Part shown: piece by piece, positions 41,874 through 51,694 of the stretch
How the letters are laid out: each line of letters opens with the position of its first letter
How positions within the stretch are numbered: the stretch's first letter is position 1
DNA from: Candidatus Helarchaeota archaeon
Lineage (GTDB): Archaea; Asgardarchaeota; Lokiarchaeia; Helarchaeales; RDOG01
Reading direction: 5' to 3'
NCBI GenBank assembly: GCA_029838215.1
Contig: JALGVI010000003.1
Coordinates: 1 to 53,349, forward strand
DNA length: 53,349 bases
Translations under genes and position numbers: made by a program
The notes under the pieces: generated by a model
Seen by the model: only the letters and a program-made list of their open reading frames with translations
What the model was told of the DNA's origin: nothing
Database searches by the model: none

Positions 41874-42506
41874 TTATTTTCGAGGATAGAAGTATATTGT
41901 CAGTTCTCCTTTGTCATCGCCTCTTAAGAAACATTTTGTTTCTTTACAAACGATGTCGTAGTCATTTCCAACGTAGTCTTCGAAGCTCTGAACCGTGGCA
42001 CCCCCTAATGCCGTAAGGATTTTAGCATATTCCTGATCTTCGAGGTCTTCTCCGGTAATGTGATCGAGACCGACACAAAGAGGGCATTTTTTTAATCCTA
42101 TTGTAACCTTCGTGATTCCATCTTCTGCTTCTTCGGAAGGGATTAATTTTGGCTTATCAAACAGTTTCCACGTATTCTTGCCTGCTAAAGAGTATAATGC
42201 CCAGTCGAGTCTCATTGGTACTTCTGAGATGTCCTTCGATAACAACATTGCCATCTTGAATCCGCCTATGATTGGATTTTCAAGCAAATCCGTCATTAAA
42301 TCTGCGGCTTCACCCCGTGCCGCATCCCCGAGCACCTTCAGTGCTTTCGGGAGACTTCCGTCCAAAACAGATTGATATTCTTCAATTGTTGCTTGAACGA
42401 CTAACGATGTCAGAAGAAGGCTGATCTTGTCACTTCGCCTGTAAAAAAGACGCTTTCCCAAATTTGCTAAATGTTTCTTAAACCAACTTAATTTTTCTGG
42501 AACCAT
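41874..42506 (-). CDS. V4R-like domain protein, second of a pair
   Basis: The 210-residue protein ends with VTIGLKKCPLCVGLD and a final CKETKCFLRGDDKGELTIYF. This is the C.......C...GD..C.(F/L).(I/V) pattern of V4R (4-vinyl reductase) domains, without the last cysteine. The middle has helical DAARGEAADLMTDLLENPIIG. It is preceded by AAGGAGG (near 42512-42518 on the minus strand) formed by the last codons of the upstream gene, so the two are coupled. V4R domains bind small hydrophobic molecules or metals in some families; the ligand here is unknown. Confidence 0.5.
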   Translation of the reverse strand: MVPEKLSWFKKHLANLGKRLFYRRSDKISLLLTSLVVQATIEEYQSVLDGSLPKALKVLGDAARGEAADLMTDLLENPIIGGFKMAMLLSKDISEVPMRLDWALYSLAGKNTWKLFDKPKLIPSEEAEDGITKVTIGLKKCPLCVGLDHITGEDLEDQEYAKILTALGGATVQSFEDYVGNDYDIVCKETKCFLRGDDKGELTIYFYPRK

Positions 42507-42507
42507 C

Positions 42508-43053
42508 TCATTGCCTCCTTTTGACTTTTAATTCAACCTCGCAGTAAGGATCACCGCTCCCCATGCTTTTAATAACACTTGCAGAAAAGGACTCAAACGG
42601 AAATACTGAAGGATTTTTTATCGAAATAAGGCTGTTTAAATACCCTTCGATGAATCCCGATACAGGAGAACAATAATGCATTCCTTCTAAGTCCAGTTCA
42701 GGCATGTCCTTGCATAACGTGCAATGTTTCGTGTATAAAGTATAGGTCGAGTCTTCCTTATTTTCTTTGATTTTATACTTCGGTCCCCAATAATTCATCA
42801 TTTCCTTGAGAACTTTCTTAATATTATCTGATTTAGGTGTGTGATATCGCGCAAATTTCGTAGATGTTTTTAACCCAATATTTATCAAGTGTTTGGATGC
42901 TTCTGCTGCTCCTTTATTACGGTAAAAGTAAGATAATACTACAGGATACACTATTTTCAATAATAAAGTCGATATTTTTATTTTCTTGAATTCTTGAGGA
43001 TCTCCTCTAATCGAAAGGTCCCGATCTGTCAATTCAATAATCTCCAAAATCAA
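42508..43053 (-). CDS. V4R-like domain protein, first of a pair
   Basis: The 181-residue protein has YTLYTKHCTLCKDM and MHYCSPVSGFIEGYLNSL, then SVIKSMGSGDPYCEVELKVK at the C-terminus, with the full GD.YC.(V/F).(L/V) ending of V4R domains. The N-terminal part is basic and helical (ILEIIELTDRDLSIRG). It shares the cysteine layout with the gene immediately downstream, and the two probably arose by duplication and form a heteromer. The V4R assignment rests on the C-terminal motif only. Confidence 0.5.
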   Translation of the reverse strand: MILEIIELTDRDLSIRGDPQEFKKIKISTLLLKIVYPVVLSYFYRNKGAAEASKHLINIGLKTSTKFARYHTPKSDNIKKVLKEMMNYWGPKYKIKENKEDSTYTLYTKHCTLCKDMPELDLEGMHYCSPVSGFIEGYLNSLISIKNPSVFPFESFSASVIKSMGSGDPYCEVELKVKRRQ

Positions 43054-43192
43054 TTATTTTATAATTAAAATTGATTTTACAATAAATCCTTTTCTAATTA
43101 TCAATGGTCTGACAGTGAACAGTATCATTTCGTGCACGAACTGGAAGCACAACAGACTTTAAAGCAAACGAAGCTGAACAATTGGTTACTTT

Positions 43193-43450
43193 TTATTCTG
43201 AAATTGAAATAATAATTTTTCTTGCCTTCTCATAAATTACTGCATTCAGCCACATTATTTCTGAAAGTTTTTCCAGGGAAGAAAGAGCGTCTTCTTTTTT
43301 TAGGATTCCATCCTTGACTGATTTTATTATCAAACCAATGCTACCAATTATGTCAATTCCCATTGCTTTAGCAAAGCTTCTAGCTGACTCATCGTCAATC
43401 AACAAGAGCAAATTTAATTCTTTTGCGAGCATTATTGCTTTAAAATCCAT
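43193..43450 (-). pseudogene. Truncated PIN-like toxin (DUF3368)
   Basis: The frame encodes 85 residues: MDFKAIMLAKELNLLLLIDD, SARSFAKAMG and IGSIGLIIKSVKDG. This is the C-terminal half of DUF3368 PIN-domain toxins, where GEA.AI.LA.EL......DD..AR..A...G....G is conserved. About 70-90 N-terminal residues, with the first catalytic aspartate, are missing. It overlaps the UPF0175 frame by 19 bases, so a deletion probably joined the two. Confidence 0.7.
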
Positions 43451-43740
43451 TTTAGATCCTTTTCAAGCTCTTTTTCGTCATAGTTGAACGGAATGTTTCT
43501 CATTCGAATTTCTTCTAATGCTTCTCGATATGTTATCCTTGCAATCTCAGCAGCCTTCCACAATGAGACTTTTTTTTCCCGATATATTTCCATTGCCTTT
43601 TTTATCCTATGTTTTTTCAAGGATTCTTGGATGAACCTCCGAATAATAGTCCCTTTATCTATTTATTCCTCCTTGCTGATCTTTTCTAATTCATCGATGA
43701 TTTCTTTTGAAAGTCTAACGGAAGTCGTGATCATTTTCAT
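43432..43740 (-). pseudogene. UPF0175 antitoxin interrupted by an in-frame stop
   Basis: Starting at ATG 43740, the frame reads MKMITTSVRLSKEIIDELEK, ISKEE, then TAA at 43663-43665. It continues in the same frame as IDKGTIIRRFIQESLKKHRI and KKAMEIYREKKVSLWKAAEI, finishing at 43432 in total about 103 codons. The first part is a ribbon-helix-helix and the second the UPF0175 helix-turn-helix region. The stop splits one antitoxin into a 25-residue piece and a 62-residue piece (from 43620). It precedes the truncated PIN toxin. A sequencing error is the alternative. Confidence 0.75.
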
Positions 43741-43933
43741 AAACGATATAATCTATCGTAATATTTTAGTTTTTCTTAAAAATTGAGACTTTAGACAAAT
43801 TAAATGTTTTTTTCGTCAATCTGGGAATAGAATGGAGAAGTACGTTATTCGTGATTTGTAAAAACAAGAAAAGATCTTTTTATCGAAAAAAAACATCAGT
43901 TCTGCCTTTTCTCCATAAAAAGAATAAGATTAA

Positions 43934-43946
43934 AAAATATATATTT
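43934..43946 (+). promoter_or_regulatory. Putative TATA box of alaS
   Basis: AAAATATATATTT at about 43934-43946 is a strong archaeal TATA-like stretch roughly 50 bases before the alaS ATG at 43994. The remainder of the 240-base gap shows no gene. Confidence 0.45.
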
Positions 43947-43993
43947 AGTCATTTATATGGATATCCGATAATTAACGATTTTTGGGAACTCTG

Positions 43994-46777
43994 ATGGCTT
44001 TGGACAAAAAAGACTTGAAAAGAATTTTTAAGGAAGAGCATTATAAGGTCAAGCTCTTTGATGAGAATGGATTTATTCGAAAGCAGTGTCCGATCTGCAA
44101 GGATTATTTCTGGACTCTAAATCCTGAAACTGAAATCTGTGGTGATACGCAATGTTTGGGCGGTTATTCTTTCATTGACCTTAAAAGAAAGTCAGATTGG
44201 GACTTTCACAATACTGTTAAACGATGGTGTGATTTTTTCGAAAAAAATGGACACAAGCGAATCCAAGAGTATCCCGTAGTAGCGCGTTGGCGCCCTGATC
44301 TCTATTTTACAATCGCTTCTATTGGATGTTTCCAGCCCTATGTATTGAATGGTACCGTGCCTCCGCCTGCCAATCCATTGGTCATCCCTCAGCCTTGCAT
44401 CCGGTTCGGAGGAAAAGGATTTAATGACATTGACAACGTGGGGAAGACAGGACGTCATCTTACTTCATTTATAATGGGAGGACAGCACGCCTTCAATTCT
44501 AAGAAGCAAGGTTTGAAAGGTTATTGGATGGACCGATGCATAGACTTGGACTTTCGATTCCTCACGGAAGTCTTGAAAATAAATCCCGCTGAAATCACGT
44601 TGAGAGAAGATATTTGGATGGGTGGAGGTAATTTTGGTCCTTGTTTGGAATCTTTTTCGAAAGGACTTGAAATCGTAAATAGTGTATTTATGCAGTATGA
44701 AATCCTTCCTGATGGGTCATACCGGCAAATGGACATGACCGTTGTTGATGTGGGGTGGGGCGTAGAAAGAGTAGGCTGGTTCGCAAGCGGAACTCTCACG
44801 GTGTACGAAGCAACGTTTGGACCGATCTTAGAAAATTTAAAGAAATCCGTTTCCATCAACATAGATGCCGATATTTTAGAGAAATATGCCCGTATCTCTG
44901 GATTATTAAACGTGGATGAAAATGAAAGAATTGATGAAACGAGAAGACGAATTGCTCAACAATTAGGGCTTTCTTATGACGTAATGCAAGAACAACTCGG
45001 TCCTTTAGAAGCCCTATATGCCATAACCGATCATGTTCGAACGTTGGTTTTTTCAATTGCTGATGGCGCATTCCCCTCGAATGTTGGTGGAGGATACAAT
45101 CTCCGAATGATCCTGCGGCGAGCCATCACGCTGAATGAATTATATAACTTAAACATTGATCTTGTCAAGCTTAGCTATGATACCATTAGTTATTTTAAGA
45201 AAACGTATACTCGTTTGGCAAACGCAAATGATATAATTGAAGACATTTTAAAGACCGAATTTCAAAGATTTACTGATTCTCGTAAAAAAGGGAAAAAATA
45301 CGTAGAACGACTCTTAAAAGAGAATAAAACAATTGATACGTCAAAATATCTCGAATTATATGAGTCTCGGGGAATTCCACCTGAAGTTGTTAAAGAAATT
45401 GCCCAAAAACAGGGTAAAAAGGTAGAAATTCCGAGTGATTTCTATGTAGCACTTGGAGAACTCAAAGAACGATCGAAAAAATCAGAAGAAGAACAACCAT
45501 TTGAGAAGCAATTTAAGGGAAGAATCGATGACGTGCCCGGTACCAAGGCACTATACGTGAAACATGATTATGATGTTGATTTCGAAGCAAAAATATTAAA
45601 AATTCTTGACGATCGTTTCATCATTCTCGATCAAACGCTGTTTTATCCCACGAGTGGCGGACAGCTTCACGATACGGGCACGATCGAAGGTCTTGAAGTA
45701 GATCGCGTGGAAAAAATCGGGGAAGTCATTATACATCAACTCGCTGCACCTACAAAAAAAATCAAAATGGGACAAAAAGTAAAAGCCAAGATTGACTGGT
45801 CTCGTCGAATCGCCCTGATGCGAAACCATACGGCAACACATGTCGTAAATGCGGCAGCGCGCAAGGTACTTGGGAATCACGTTTGGCAAGGTGGTGCTGA
45901 GAAGCGACCTGAACGTGCACATCTAGATATATCTCATTATAAAGCTGTTTCTCGGGATGAGTTACGGCAAATAGAGCAAGTTGCAAATGAAATTGTTTTG
46001 AAAAACATCCCAATTAACAAAACCGAGCTCATCCGAACAGAAGCAGAACAAACTTATGGTTTTGGCATCTATCAAGGTGGTGCGGTTCCGGGAAAGATGC
46101 TCAGGATCGTTAATATTGACGGCACGGACGTTGAAGCGTGTGGTGGCACGCACTTGAATCGCACTGGAGAAATCGGATTCATTAAAATGCTCGGAGCACG
46201 ACGAATTCAGGATGGTGTGGTTCGCTTGGAATATGCAGCAGGAATGAGTGCCATCCTTCAAATTCAAAAAATGGAACGCTTGCTTGAGACAACGGCAGAT
46301 ATCTTCAAGATCGGTAAGACTGAGGTTCCTGAAAAAGTTAAAAACATACAAGGTGAATGGAAAAGACTCATCAAGGAGAATGAACGATTACAAAAAGAAC
46401 TTTTCGGTGTCTTAGCCAAGGATCTTGTTCAAAATTCTCTTGAATTGGATGGATTCGAATTCATTACTAAAAATTTTCCCGAATATACCATTCCAAATCT
46501 TCGAGAGTTGGGTAATGTCCTGTTGAGTCTTGATGAAAACGTGATCGGCGTGCTATTTGCAGGTACCGAAAAACCTAACATGCTAATAATCGTTGGAAAG
46601 GCAGCTCAGAAAAGAGGACTTAATGCCGGAAAATTAATCAAAGACATTTCAAAAGAATTTGGAATAAAAGGTGGTGGAAAAGCAAATATGGGTCAAGCTG
46701 GAGGCTTCACTACTGAGAATATTACTGCCATCATTAAAAAAATAAAAGAATTGGTTCAGAGTTTTTCTAAATCTTGA
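43994..46777 (+). CDS. alaS: Alanyl-tRNA synthetase
   Basis: From ATG 43994 (TTG 43982 in frame) the protein has 927 residues with the archaeal AlaRS layout. An N-terminal zinc-like segment CPICKDYFWTLNPETEICGD precedes the class II core (motif 2 region VARWRPDLYFTIASIGCFQP, motif 3 region GGGYNLRMILRRA), then an editing domain with NHTATHVVNAA (HxxxH) and EACGGTHLNRTGEIG (CxxxH), and finally the DHH-like C-terminal domain ending GGGKANMGQAGGF. It charges tRNA-Ala and clears Ser/Gly mischarging. The stop is immediately adjacent to the leuS stop on the other strand, with no base between. Confidence 0.96.
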   Translation: MALDKKDLKRIFKEEHYKVKLFDENGFIRKQCPICKDYFWTLNPETEICGDTQCLGGYSFIDLKRKSDWDFHNTVKRWCDFFEKNGHKRIQEYPVVARWRPDLYFTIASIGCFQPYVLNGTVPPPANPLVIPQPCIRFGGKGFNDIDNVGKTGRHLTSFIMGGQHAFNSKKQGLKGYWMDRCIDLDFRFLTEVLKINPAEITLREDIWMGGGNFGPCLESFSKGLEIVNSVFMQYEILPDGSYRQMDMTVVDVGWGVERVGWFASGTLTVYEATFGPILENLKKSVSINIDADILEKYARISGLLNVDENERIDETRRRIAQQLGLSYDVMQEQLGPLEALYAITDHVRTLVFSIADGAFPSNVGGGYNLRMILRRAITLNELYNLNIDLVKLSYDTISYFKKTYTRLANANDIIEDILKTEFQRFTDSRKKGKKYVERLLKENKTIDTSKYLELYESRGIPPEVVKEIAQKQGKKVEIPSDFYVALGELKERSKKSEEEQPFEKQFKGRIDDVPGTKALYVKHDYDVDFEAKILKILDDRFIILDQTLFYPTSGGQLHDTGTIEGLEVDRVEKIGEVIIHQLAAPTKKIKMGQKVKAKIDWSRRIALMRNHTATHVVNAAARKVLGNHVWQGGAEKRPERAHLDISHYKAVSRDELRQIEQVANEIVLKNIPINKTELIRTEAEQTYGFGIYQGGAVPGKMLRIVNIDGTDVEACGGTHLNRTGEIGFIKMLGARRIQDGVVRLEYAAGMSAILQIQKMERLLETTADIFKIGKTEVPEKVKNIQGEWKRLIKENERLQKELFGVLAKDLVQNSLELDGFEFITKNFPEYTIPNLRELGNVLLSLDENVIGVLFAGTEKPNMLIIVGKAAQKRGLNAGKLIKDISKEFGIKGGGKANMGQAGGFTTENITAIIKKIKELVQSFSKS

Positions 46778-49627
46778 TCATTCAATAAAAATTCCTGGCT
46801 TGCCAGGTTCTGCAACTTTCGCTTTTTGATGGTTCGATTTCTCGGCTTCTATGACTTGTACGATGCCTGCATTTATCTCCTTCTTTATGAAATCAATGCT
46901 TTCTGATAATATTCCCAATTCTAACTCTCGGTCTTTCGGTTGCTTGCTTTCTAAATCCGGAATTTTCATCAATTTTCCGGCATACTTTGACACTTCTTTT
47001 CCCATTTTTCGCATTGCAGGATCTTTCATGACTCGTTTCATCAGATCTTTTTTGTTTTGAAGTGCTTCATTGTAAACTTTGTATTTCCATTCTTGAGCAA
47101 TGAAGAGTTGTACTTTTTCTGGCTTGGTCTTCTTTGTCAATTTAATGATTTCTCTCAAATCATCCAAGACCTCACTTAAAAATCTCTCACCCTTTTCCAA
47201 ATCTTCATTAATGAGAGTTTCATCCGCCGTGGGCCAATCAGAGTTAAAAATAAAGTCATCATGTCCCCAGATCTCCCAAATTTCTTCACACACGTGGGGA
47301 ATGATCGGTGCCATGAGTTTTACCATGGTTTCTGCCGCAATTCTTAAAACATCGGAGGGCTGTTTCGTGCGACGTTGGTACCAACGAATGTCATTGAACA
47401 GGCTAAAGAAAGACTCCTGAACCACGAGCCGGGTTTGAAGACGTTCATAATGACGCGTTGCATTTTTAATACGTTTATGAATTTGACTTAGAAGCCAATT
47501 ATCAATTACCTGATGTTCTGTGGCGAGATCTGATAGTGAGGTCGCAAAAGAATAGAATGAATCAATTCGTCTTCGAATACCATCTAGATCACGTGCTCTC
47601 CAATCAGGATCATTTAAACCCTGCGTAATATAGCCTAATTCCATTCTCGTAGCATCTGCGCCGTATTTTTCCAAAGCCTCATCCATCGTGATGAACATTC
47701 CACGCGACTTGCTCATCTTTCCGCCTTCTACTTGAATCATGCCGTTTACACCTATAGCTTGAGGCCACATCTCTTCGGGCCAAATTGCAGTATGTTGAAA
47801 GATGCAGAACGATAAATGGTTATATATCAATTCTTTTGCTGAATTCCTCAAATCCATGGGATACCAATACAGAAATTCCTCGCGCATTTGCGTGATTAAA
47901 TCTTCCGAAATTCCCGACTTTTTCGCCACATTCTTTAACTTACCCTTATTTAGGAATATGTAGTCAAATAATTCTCGGGTTAAGTTCTCGGGCGTGATGT
48001 TGTTCTTTTCATCGTAGATGTACTTTGCAATGGTGTAATAACTCATGTAAATCGTAGAATCGGAGAGTGTTTCAACGATCCAATCTTCATCCCAGGGTAA
48101 AGGAGTTCCCAATCCTGAGCGCCGCACGCATGCCTTATCCATCAGCCAGTCAAATGTATAAGCGAATGCGGCACGTCCTTCGTCAGGAAAGACCTTTTTG
48201 GTTTCAAGCCAATGGTGAACCTTTGCCTTCCATTCTGGGTCACCATATGTCAAAAACCATTGATTTTCAAGAATTTTTATGATATTTCGCGTGTTGCATC
48301 GACAAATCACGATGTCTGATGTTTCCCATAATGAATCTGCAATGCCTAACTCTTTAAAATCTGCAATTAATATGTCTTTAATTTCTCGCACGGGCGTGCC
48401 TTTATATTTCCCTGTATTTTCTTTAAGGATTCCTTTATGGAATTCCTTCTTGTAAATTTCACTCGTGGCTTTTTCTGTCTTCGGGTCTAACTGATTTTTG
48501 ATTCCCATTCTTTCTACAATATCAATGGCAGGGTGTTCTCCTAACCCTTCTGTTTCAATCAAGGAGATTGGTTCAAGTTTCTCGATGATTTCTGGATCTA
48601 GTCCGAATTCCTTCGAAATCTCGGGATGATCTCTCAAATCTTTCTGGGCAATCCAATCGAAAGGAGCATGGCTCGGAACTGACATGACGACTCCTGTCGT
48701 GTGTTCTGCATCCACGAAGGACTTACCTTCATACCATGCTGGAATGATCATGACCTCATTCTTTAGCAGGGGATTTGTGCAAGTTTCACCAATGAACTCT
48801 TTCCCTTCGTATTCTTCCAAAACCTTAACCTTTTTATTTTGATCTATCAATTTCTGTATCGTTGCTTTACTCACGATCCATTTTTCTCCGTTAACATCTA
48901 CCTTGACGTATTTGGCTTTCGGATGTATCCACATTGCTACGACACCGAAGATTGTTTCGGGGCGAAGCGTTCCGGGAACGAAATATGCATCTCGTTTACT
49001 GCTGTAGAATTTAAGGAGCGTGAATTCAACGGGCGTGGACTGTTCTCCCACCAGTCGATCATGATCGCCTGTTGGCGAAAGACAATTAGGACACCAAATT
49101 ACAGGATGAGTCCCTAACCTGACATATCCCAAGTCTTTCAACGTTAAATATTGCCATCTGATGAATTGCTTATAGCGGGGTTCAATTGTGGTGAACTTGC
49201 GCCGCCAATCTACTGAGAACCCAATTCGCTTAATCGAGGATATTCCTCTATTTTTATAGTATTCAACGATATACTCAGGATCCGAAAATTTCTCAACTTC
49301 CTCTTTAGGAATTCCTCCCTTAATTAAAATCGAAATTTGTTTTTCTTCCCCTTCTTTCACGCGCTTGGCGACGCCCACAATGGGTTCTCCCGTCGCGTGG
49401 AATGCAAACGGCCAAAGCGAATTATAACCATTCATGAGCTTATATCTATTATAAATATCCACCTGAGTTGCCGTAAGAGCATGTCCTAAATGTAATGGAC
49501 CGTTCAAATAAGGATATGGAAATGTCACGAAACATTTTTTCTTTTTTGGATCGGGATCTCTTTCGTATAGCCTTGCTTCGTCCCACTTTTTCTGCCATTT
49601 TTGTTCAATTTTTTTCCAATCGACCAT
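46778..49627 (-). CDS. leuS: Leucyl-tRNA synthetase (archaeal type)
   Basis: The 949-residue class I synthetase has the HIGH-type motif NGPLHLGHAL near residues 39-48, the CP1 editing domain (including RPETIFGVVAMWIHP and HTTGVVMSVPSHAPFD), and the KMSKS motif as VEGGKMSKSRG. The archaeal/eukaryotic placement of the editing insertion fits its length. It forms leucyl-tRNA and hydrolyses mischarged products. All motifs are intact. A short lysine/proline-rich tail follows the anticodon-binding domain. Confidence 0.96.
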   Translation of the reverse strand: MVDWKKIEQKWQKKWDEARLYERDPDPKKKKCFVTFPYPYLNGPLHLGHALTATQVDIYNRYKLMNGYNSLWPFAFHATGEPIVGVAKRVKEGEEKQISILIKGGIPKEEVEKFSDPEYIVEYYKNRGISSIKRIGFSVDWRRKFTTIEPRYKQFIRWQYLTLKDLGYVRLGTHPVIWCPNCLSPTGDHDRLVGEQSTPVEFTLLKFYSSKRDAYFVPGTLRPETIFGVVAMWIHPKAKYVKVDVNGEKWIVSKATIQKLIDQNKKVKVLEEYEGKEFIGETCTNPLLKNEVMIIPAWYEGKSFVDAEHTTGVVMSVPSHAPFDWIAQKDLRDHPEISKEFGLDPEIIEKLEPISLIETEGLGEHPAIDIVERMGIKNQLDPKTEKATSEIYKKEFHKGILKENTGKYKGTPVREIKDILIADFKELGIADSLWETSDIVICRCNTRNIIKILENQWFLTYGDPEWKAKVHHWLETKKVFPDEGRAAFAYTFDWLMDKACVRRSGLGTPLPWDEDWIVETLSDSTIYMSYYTIAKYIYDEKNNITPENLTRELFDYIFLNKGKLKNVAKKSGISEDLITQMREEFLYWYPMDLRNSAKELIYNHLSFCIFQHTAIWPEEMWPQAIGVNGMIQVEGGKMSKSRGMFITMDEALEKYGADATRMELGYITQGLNDPDWRARDLDGIRRRIDSFYSFATSLSDLATEHQVIDNWLLSQIHKRIKNATRHYERLQTRLVVQESFFSLFNDIRWYQRRTKQPSDVLRIAAETMVKLMAPIIPHVCEEIWEIWGHDDFIFNSDWPTADETLINEDLEKGERFLSEVLDDLREIIKLTKKTKPEKVQLFIAQEWKYKVYNEALQNKKDLMKRVMKDPAMRKMGKEVSKYAGKLMKIPDLESKQPKDRELELGILSESIDFIKKEINAGIVQVIEAEKSNHQKAKVAEPGKPGIFIE

Positions 49628-49734
49628 GTTCTCAACCTCATGAGAAAACTGCCACTCATTCTTATCTCAAGCTGAAAAAATGATTTTAAGTTTTTTCAAT
49701 CTGATTATTGAATCAACTAAAAAATATCCATTCT

Positions 49735-50412
49735 TCAAACTTCTAAATGAAAAAAACTGATTTTTAATTCCTCGGCTAAAAATGATAATAAATCAAAGAT
49801 TTTTGAACTTTTTTCAATGATAATACCGTCTGAGGAAATGATTATTTCGCCGCCTGAGATGACCGTGCTATCCGGAAACTTGACGGCTCGTGCTTCCCCT
49901 AAAATTTCACGTTTTTCGAGTTGTTCTTGCACGAAAGCTGCCAATTTTCCCGAATTGCTGATCGGTTTATCGAAGAAAAAATTTAGTGATTTCGGTTGTA
50001 GTTTCTGTAATGAATCTAATATTAAGCTAAGTGCTTTTTTCGTGGTTTCTGTCAGTTTAAACTTGTACCGAGAGCCGTAGATATCTCTTATAAAACCATC
50101 ATCACAGTGAAGTAAGTGCTCACCCCTGAGCATGACTTCCGTTCCGATTAAAACGTTGTAGCCATCAATGGAGATTGTCTTATCTCGCAGTTCTTCAGGA
50201 GCCACTTTTTTATTTTGACGTCGGGAGAGTTCATCGTCCGAATGTATCATTCTAAACAGGAGATTTCGTTCATCTGAGGTCAGGTGATGATGGTCGCCCA
50301 CGAATTTTAGAGCACCCTTTTTTTTGTATCCGCGATTCAACAAAAATTTATATTCTTTGGCGGCAACTTGAAGTACTTTTCGATTTTCCATGTAGAACGA
50401 TCTAATTACCAT
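49735..50412 (-). CDS. DUF434 family protein
   Basis: The 225-residue protein shows the DUF434 pattern: AAKEYKFLLNRGYKKKGALKFVGDHH and LTSDERNLLFR, then a domain opening with KTISIDGYNVLIGTEVMLRG, CDDGFIRDI, LNFFFDKPISNSGKLAAFV and FPDSTVISGGEIIISSDGII. Acidic residues at the ends of several strands (DGYN, DDGF, FDKP, SDG) are reminiscent of a PIN/NYN-like nuclease, but no activity is known. The gene is divergent from tRNA-Arg. Confidence 0.8.
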   Translation of the reverse strand: MVIRSFYMENRKVLQVAAKEYKFLLNRGYKKKGALKFVGDHHHLTSDERNLLFRMIHSDDELSRRQNKKVAPEELRDKTISIDGYNVLIGTEVMLRGEHLLHCDDGFIRDIYGSRYKFKLTETTKKALSLILDSLQKLQPKSLNFFFDKPISNSGKLAAFVQEQLEKREILGEARAVKFPDSTVISGGEIIISSDGIIIEKSSKIFDLLSFLAEELKISFFHLEV

Positions 50413-50529
50413 TGATTTATTTCTTTATCAATTTTGACGACCAAAAAATTCTGAATCGGTGAATTTAAAAAAGTAAAAATTTCTTTTATTCAAATACGAA
50501 ACTTGGTTAAGATGATGAATGCTCATCGT

Positions 50530-50607
50530 GGTCCCGTAGCATAGCCTGGATAGTGCGCCAGCCTTCTAAGTTGGATATCGAGAGTTCAAATCTCCCCGGG
50601 ACCGCCA
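50530..50607 (+). tRNA. tRNA-Arg (anticodon TCT)
   Basis: Acceptor GGTCCCG pairs with CGGGACC, anticodon stem CCAGC with GTTGG around loop CTTCTAA (anticodon TCT), and T stem GAGAG with CTCCC around TTCAAAT with one mismatch. The discriminator is G at 50604, followed by an encoded CCA at 50605-50607. No intron. It lies 25 bases before the trm5 start. Confidence 0.92.
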
Positions 50608-50632
50608 CGCATTTTATTTTTGAGGGCTTGAT

Positions 50633-51694
50633 TTGGAAGTATATTGCATTTTAGTACCAAAGAATCTGGGTGAAATTGTTCGTAAAGAAGTATTGCAAGA
50701 GGGTCTGTTACACGCTACTCTAAAAATCAAGCCGAAGGGTGAAAAACTTTTAATCCCATTGAAATCTGCTCCTGCTGACGATCTAAAGAATAATCTCCAA
50801 AAAATATCTCCTGAAATTTCCTTTGTTAAAGAAAAAATGGAAATTCCTATTACTAATAAACAAAAATCCTTTAGAGACTTACTGAAAGATAAATTACCTC
50901 CTGAAAAAAATGCATTCATTCCACGTTCATTTGACATCATTGGAAATATTGGCATCCTTGAAGTTCCTGATGATTTAAAACCTCACGCAAGAGTATTGGC
51001 AGAAACGCTAATGACACGGATTCCTCACTTGAAATCTGTCTACGAAAAGGCAGGAATCGTTGAGGGCAAATATAGAACAAGAAGGTTCAACTTTTTGGCG
51101 GGAATCGATGATCCCGTGACAATCCACAAGGAAAATCACTGTCAATTCAAAGTAAACATGATGAAAGTCTATTTCAATCCACGTCTAAGTACAGAACGCG
51201 CACGTATTACATCAATGATACATCCAAATGAAGTGGTTCTCGATCTTTTTGCTGGGGTTGGTCCCTTTTCGATACAGATCGCAAAAAAAGGTGCAATTGT
51301 TCACGCAATCGACATTAATCCCGATGCCGTGGAATTACTTAAACAAAACATTTTACTGAATAAAGTCGAGAACCACGTGGTGCCCCACCTTGGTGATGCA
51401 CGGGAGATCGTTCCTGAAAAACTCCGCGGAAAATTCGATTTCGTCATAATGAACCTTCCAAAGGAAGCAATCAAGCATCTTGACATCGCAACCATGTCCC
51501 TGAAAAAAAACGGAGGAACGATTTTTCTCTATCATGAAGTTAACGATGAAGAAAATATGGATGATTTAATAAAAAAGCTTTTAGATCCCGTAAAAAAACA
51601 TGGTTTTATTAACGCACGCGTGAACTCCGCGAAAAAAGTCCACAATCTTGCTCCATATCGATGGCAAAAATGCTTTGAGATTATCGTTTCATAA
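50633..51694 (+). CDS. trm5: tRNA (guanine37-N1)-methyltransferase Trm5
   Basis: The 353-residue protein has the archaeal Trm5 domains. D1 begins CILVPKNLGEIVRKEVLQEG; D2 has FDIIGNIGILEVP; the connecting segment is RFNFLAGIDDPVTIHKENHC. D3 is the SAM domain, with VYFNPRLSTERARI, VVLDLFAGVGPFSI, IDINPDAVELLKQNI and the catalytic-region MNLPKEAI (NPP-type). It makes m1G37, which prevents frameshifting in tRNAs. The start is TTG 50633, because D1 begins directly there. Confidence 0.95.
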   Translation: MEVYCILVPKNLGEIVRKEVLQEGLLHATLKIKPKGEKLLIPLKSAPADDLKNNLQKISPEISFVKEKMEIPITNKQKSFRDLLKDKLPPEKNAFIPRSFDIIGNIGILEVPDDLKPHARVLAETLMTRIPHLKSVYEKAGIVEGKYRTRRFNFLAGIDDPVTIHKENHCQFKVNMMKVYFNPRLSTERARITSMIHPNEVVLDLFAGVGPFSIQIAKKGAIVHAIDINPDAVELLKQNILLNKVENHVVPHLGDAREIVPEKLRGKFDFVIMNLPKEAIKHLDIATMSLKKNGGTIFLYHEVNDEENMDDLIKKLLDPVKKHGFINARVNSAKKVHNLAPYRWQKCFEIIVS

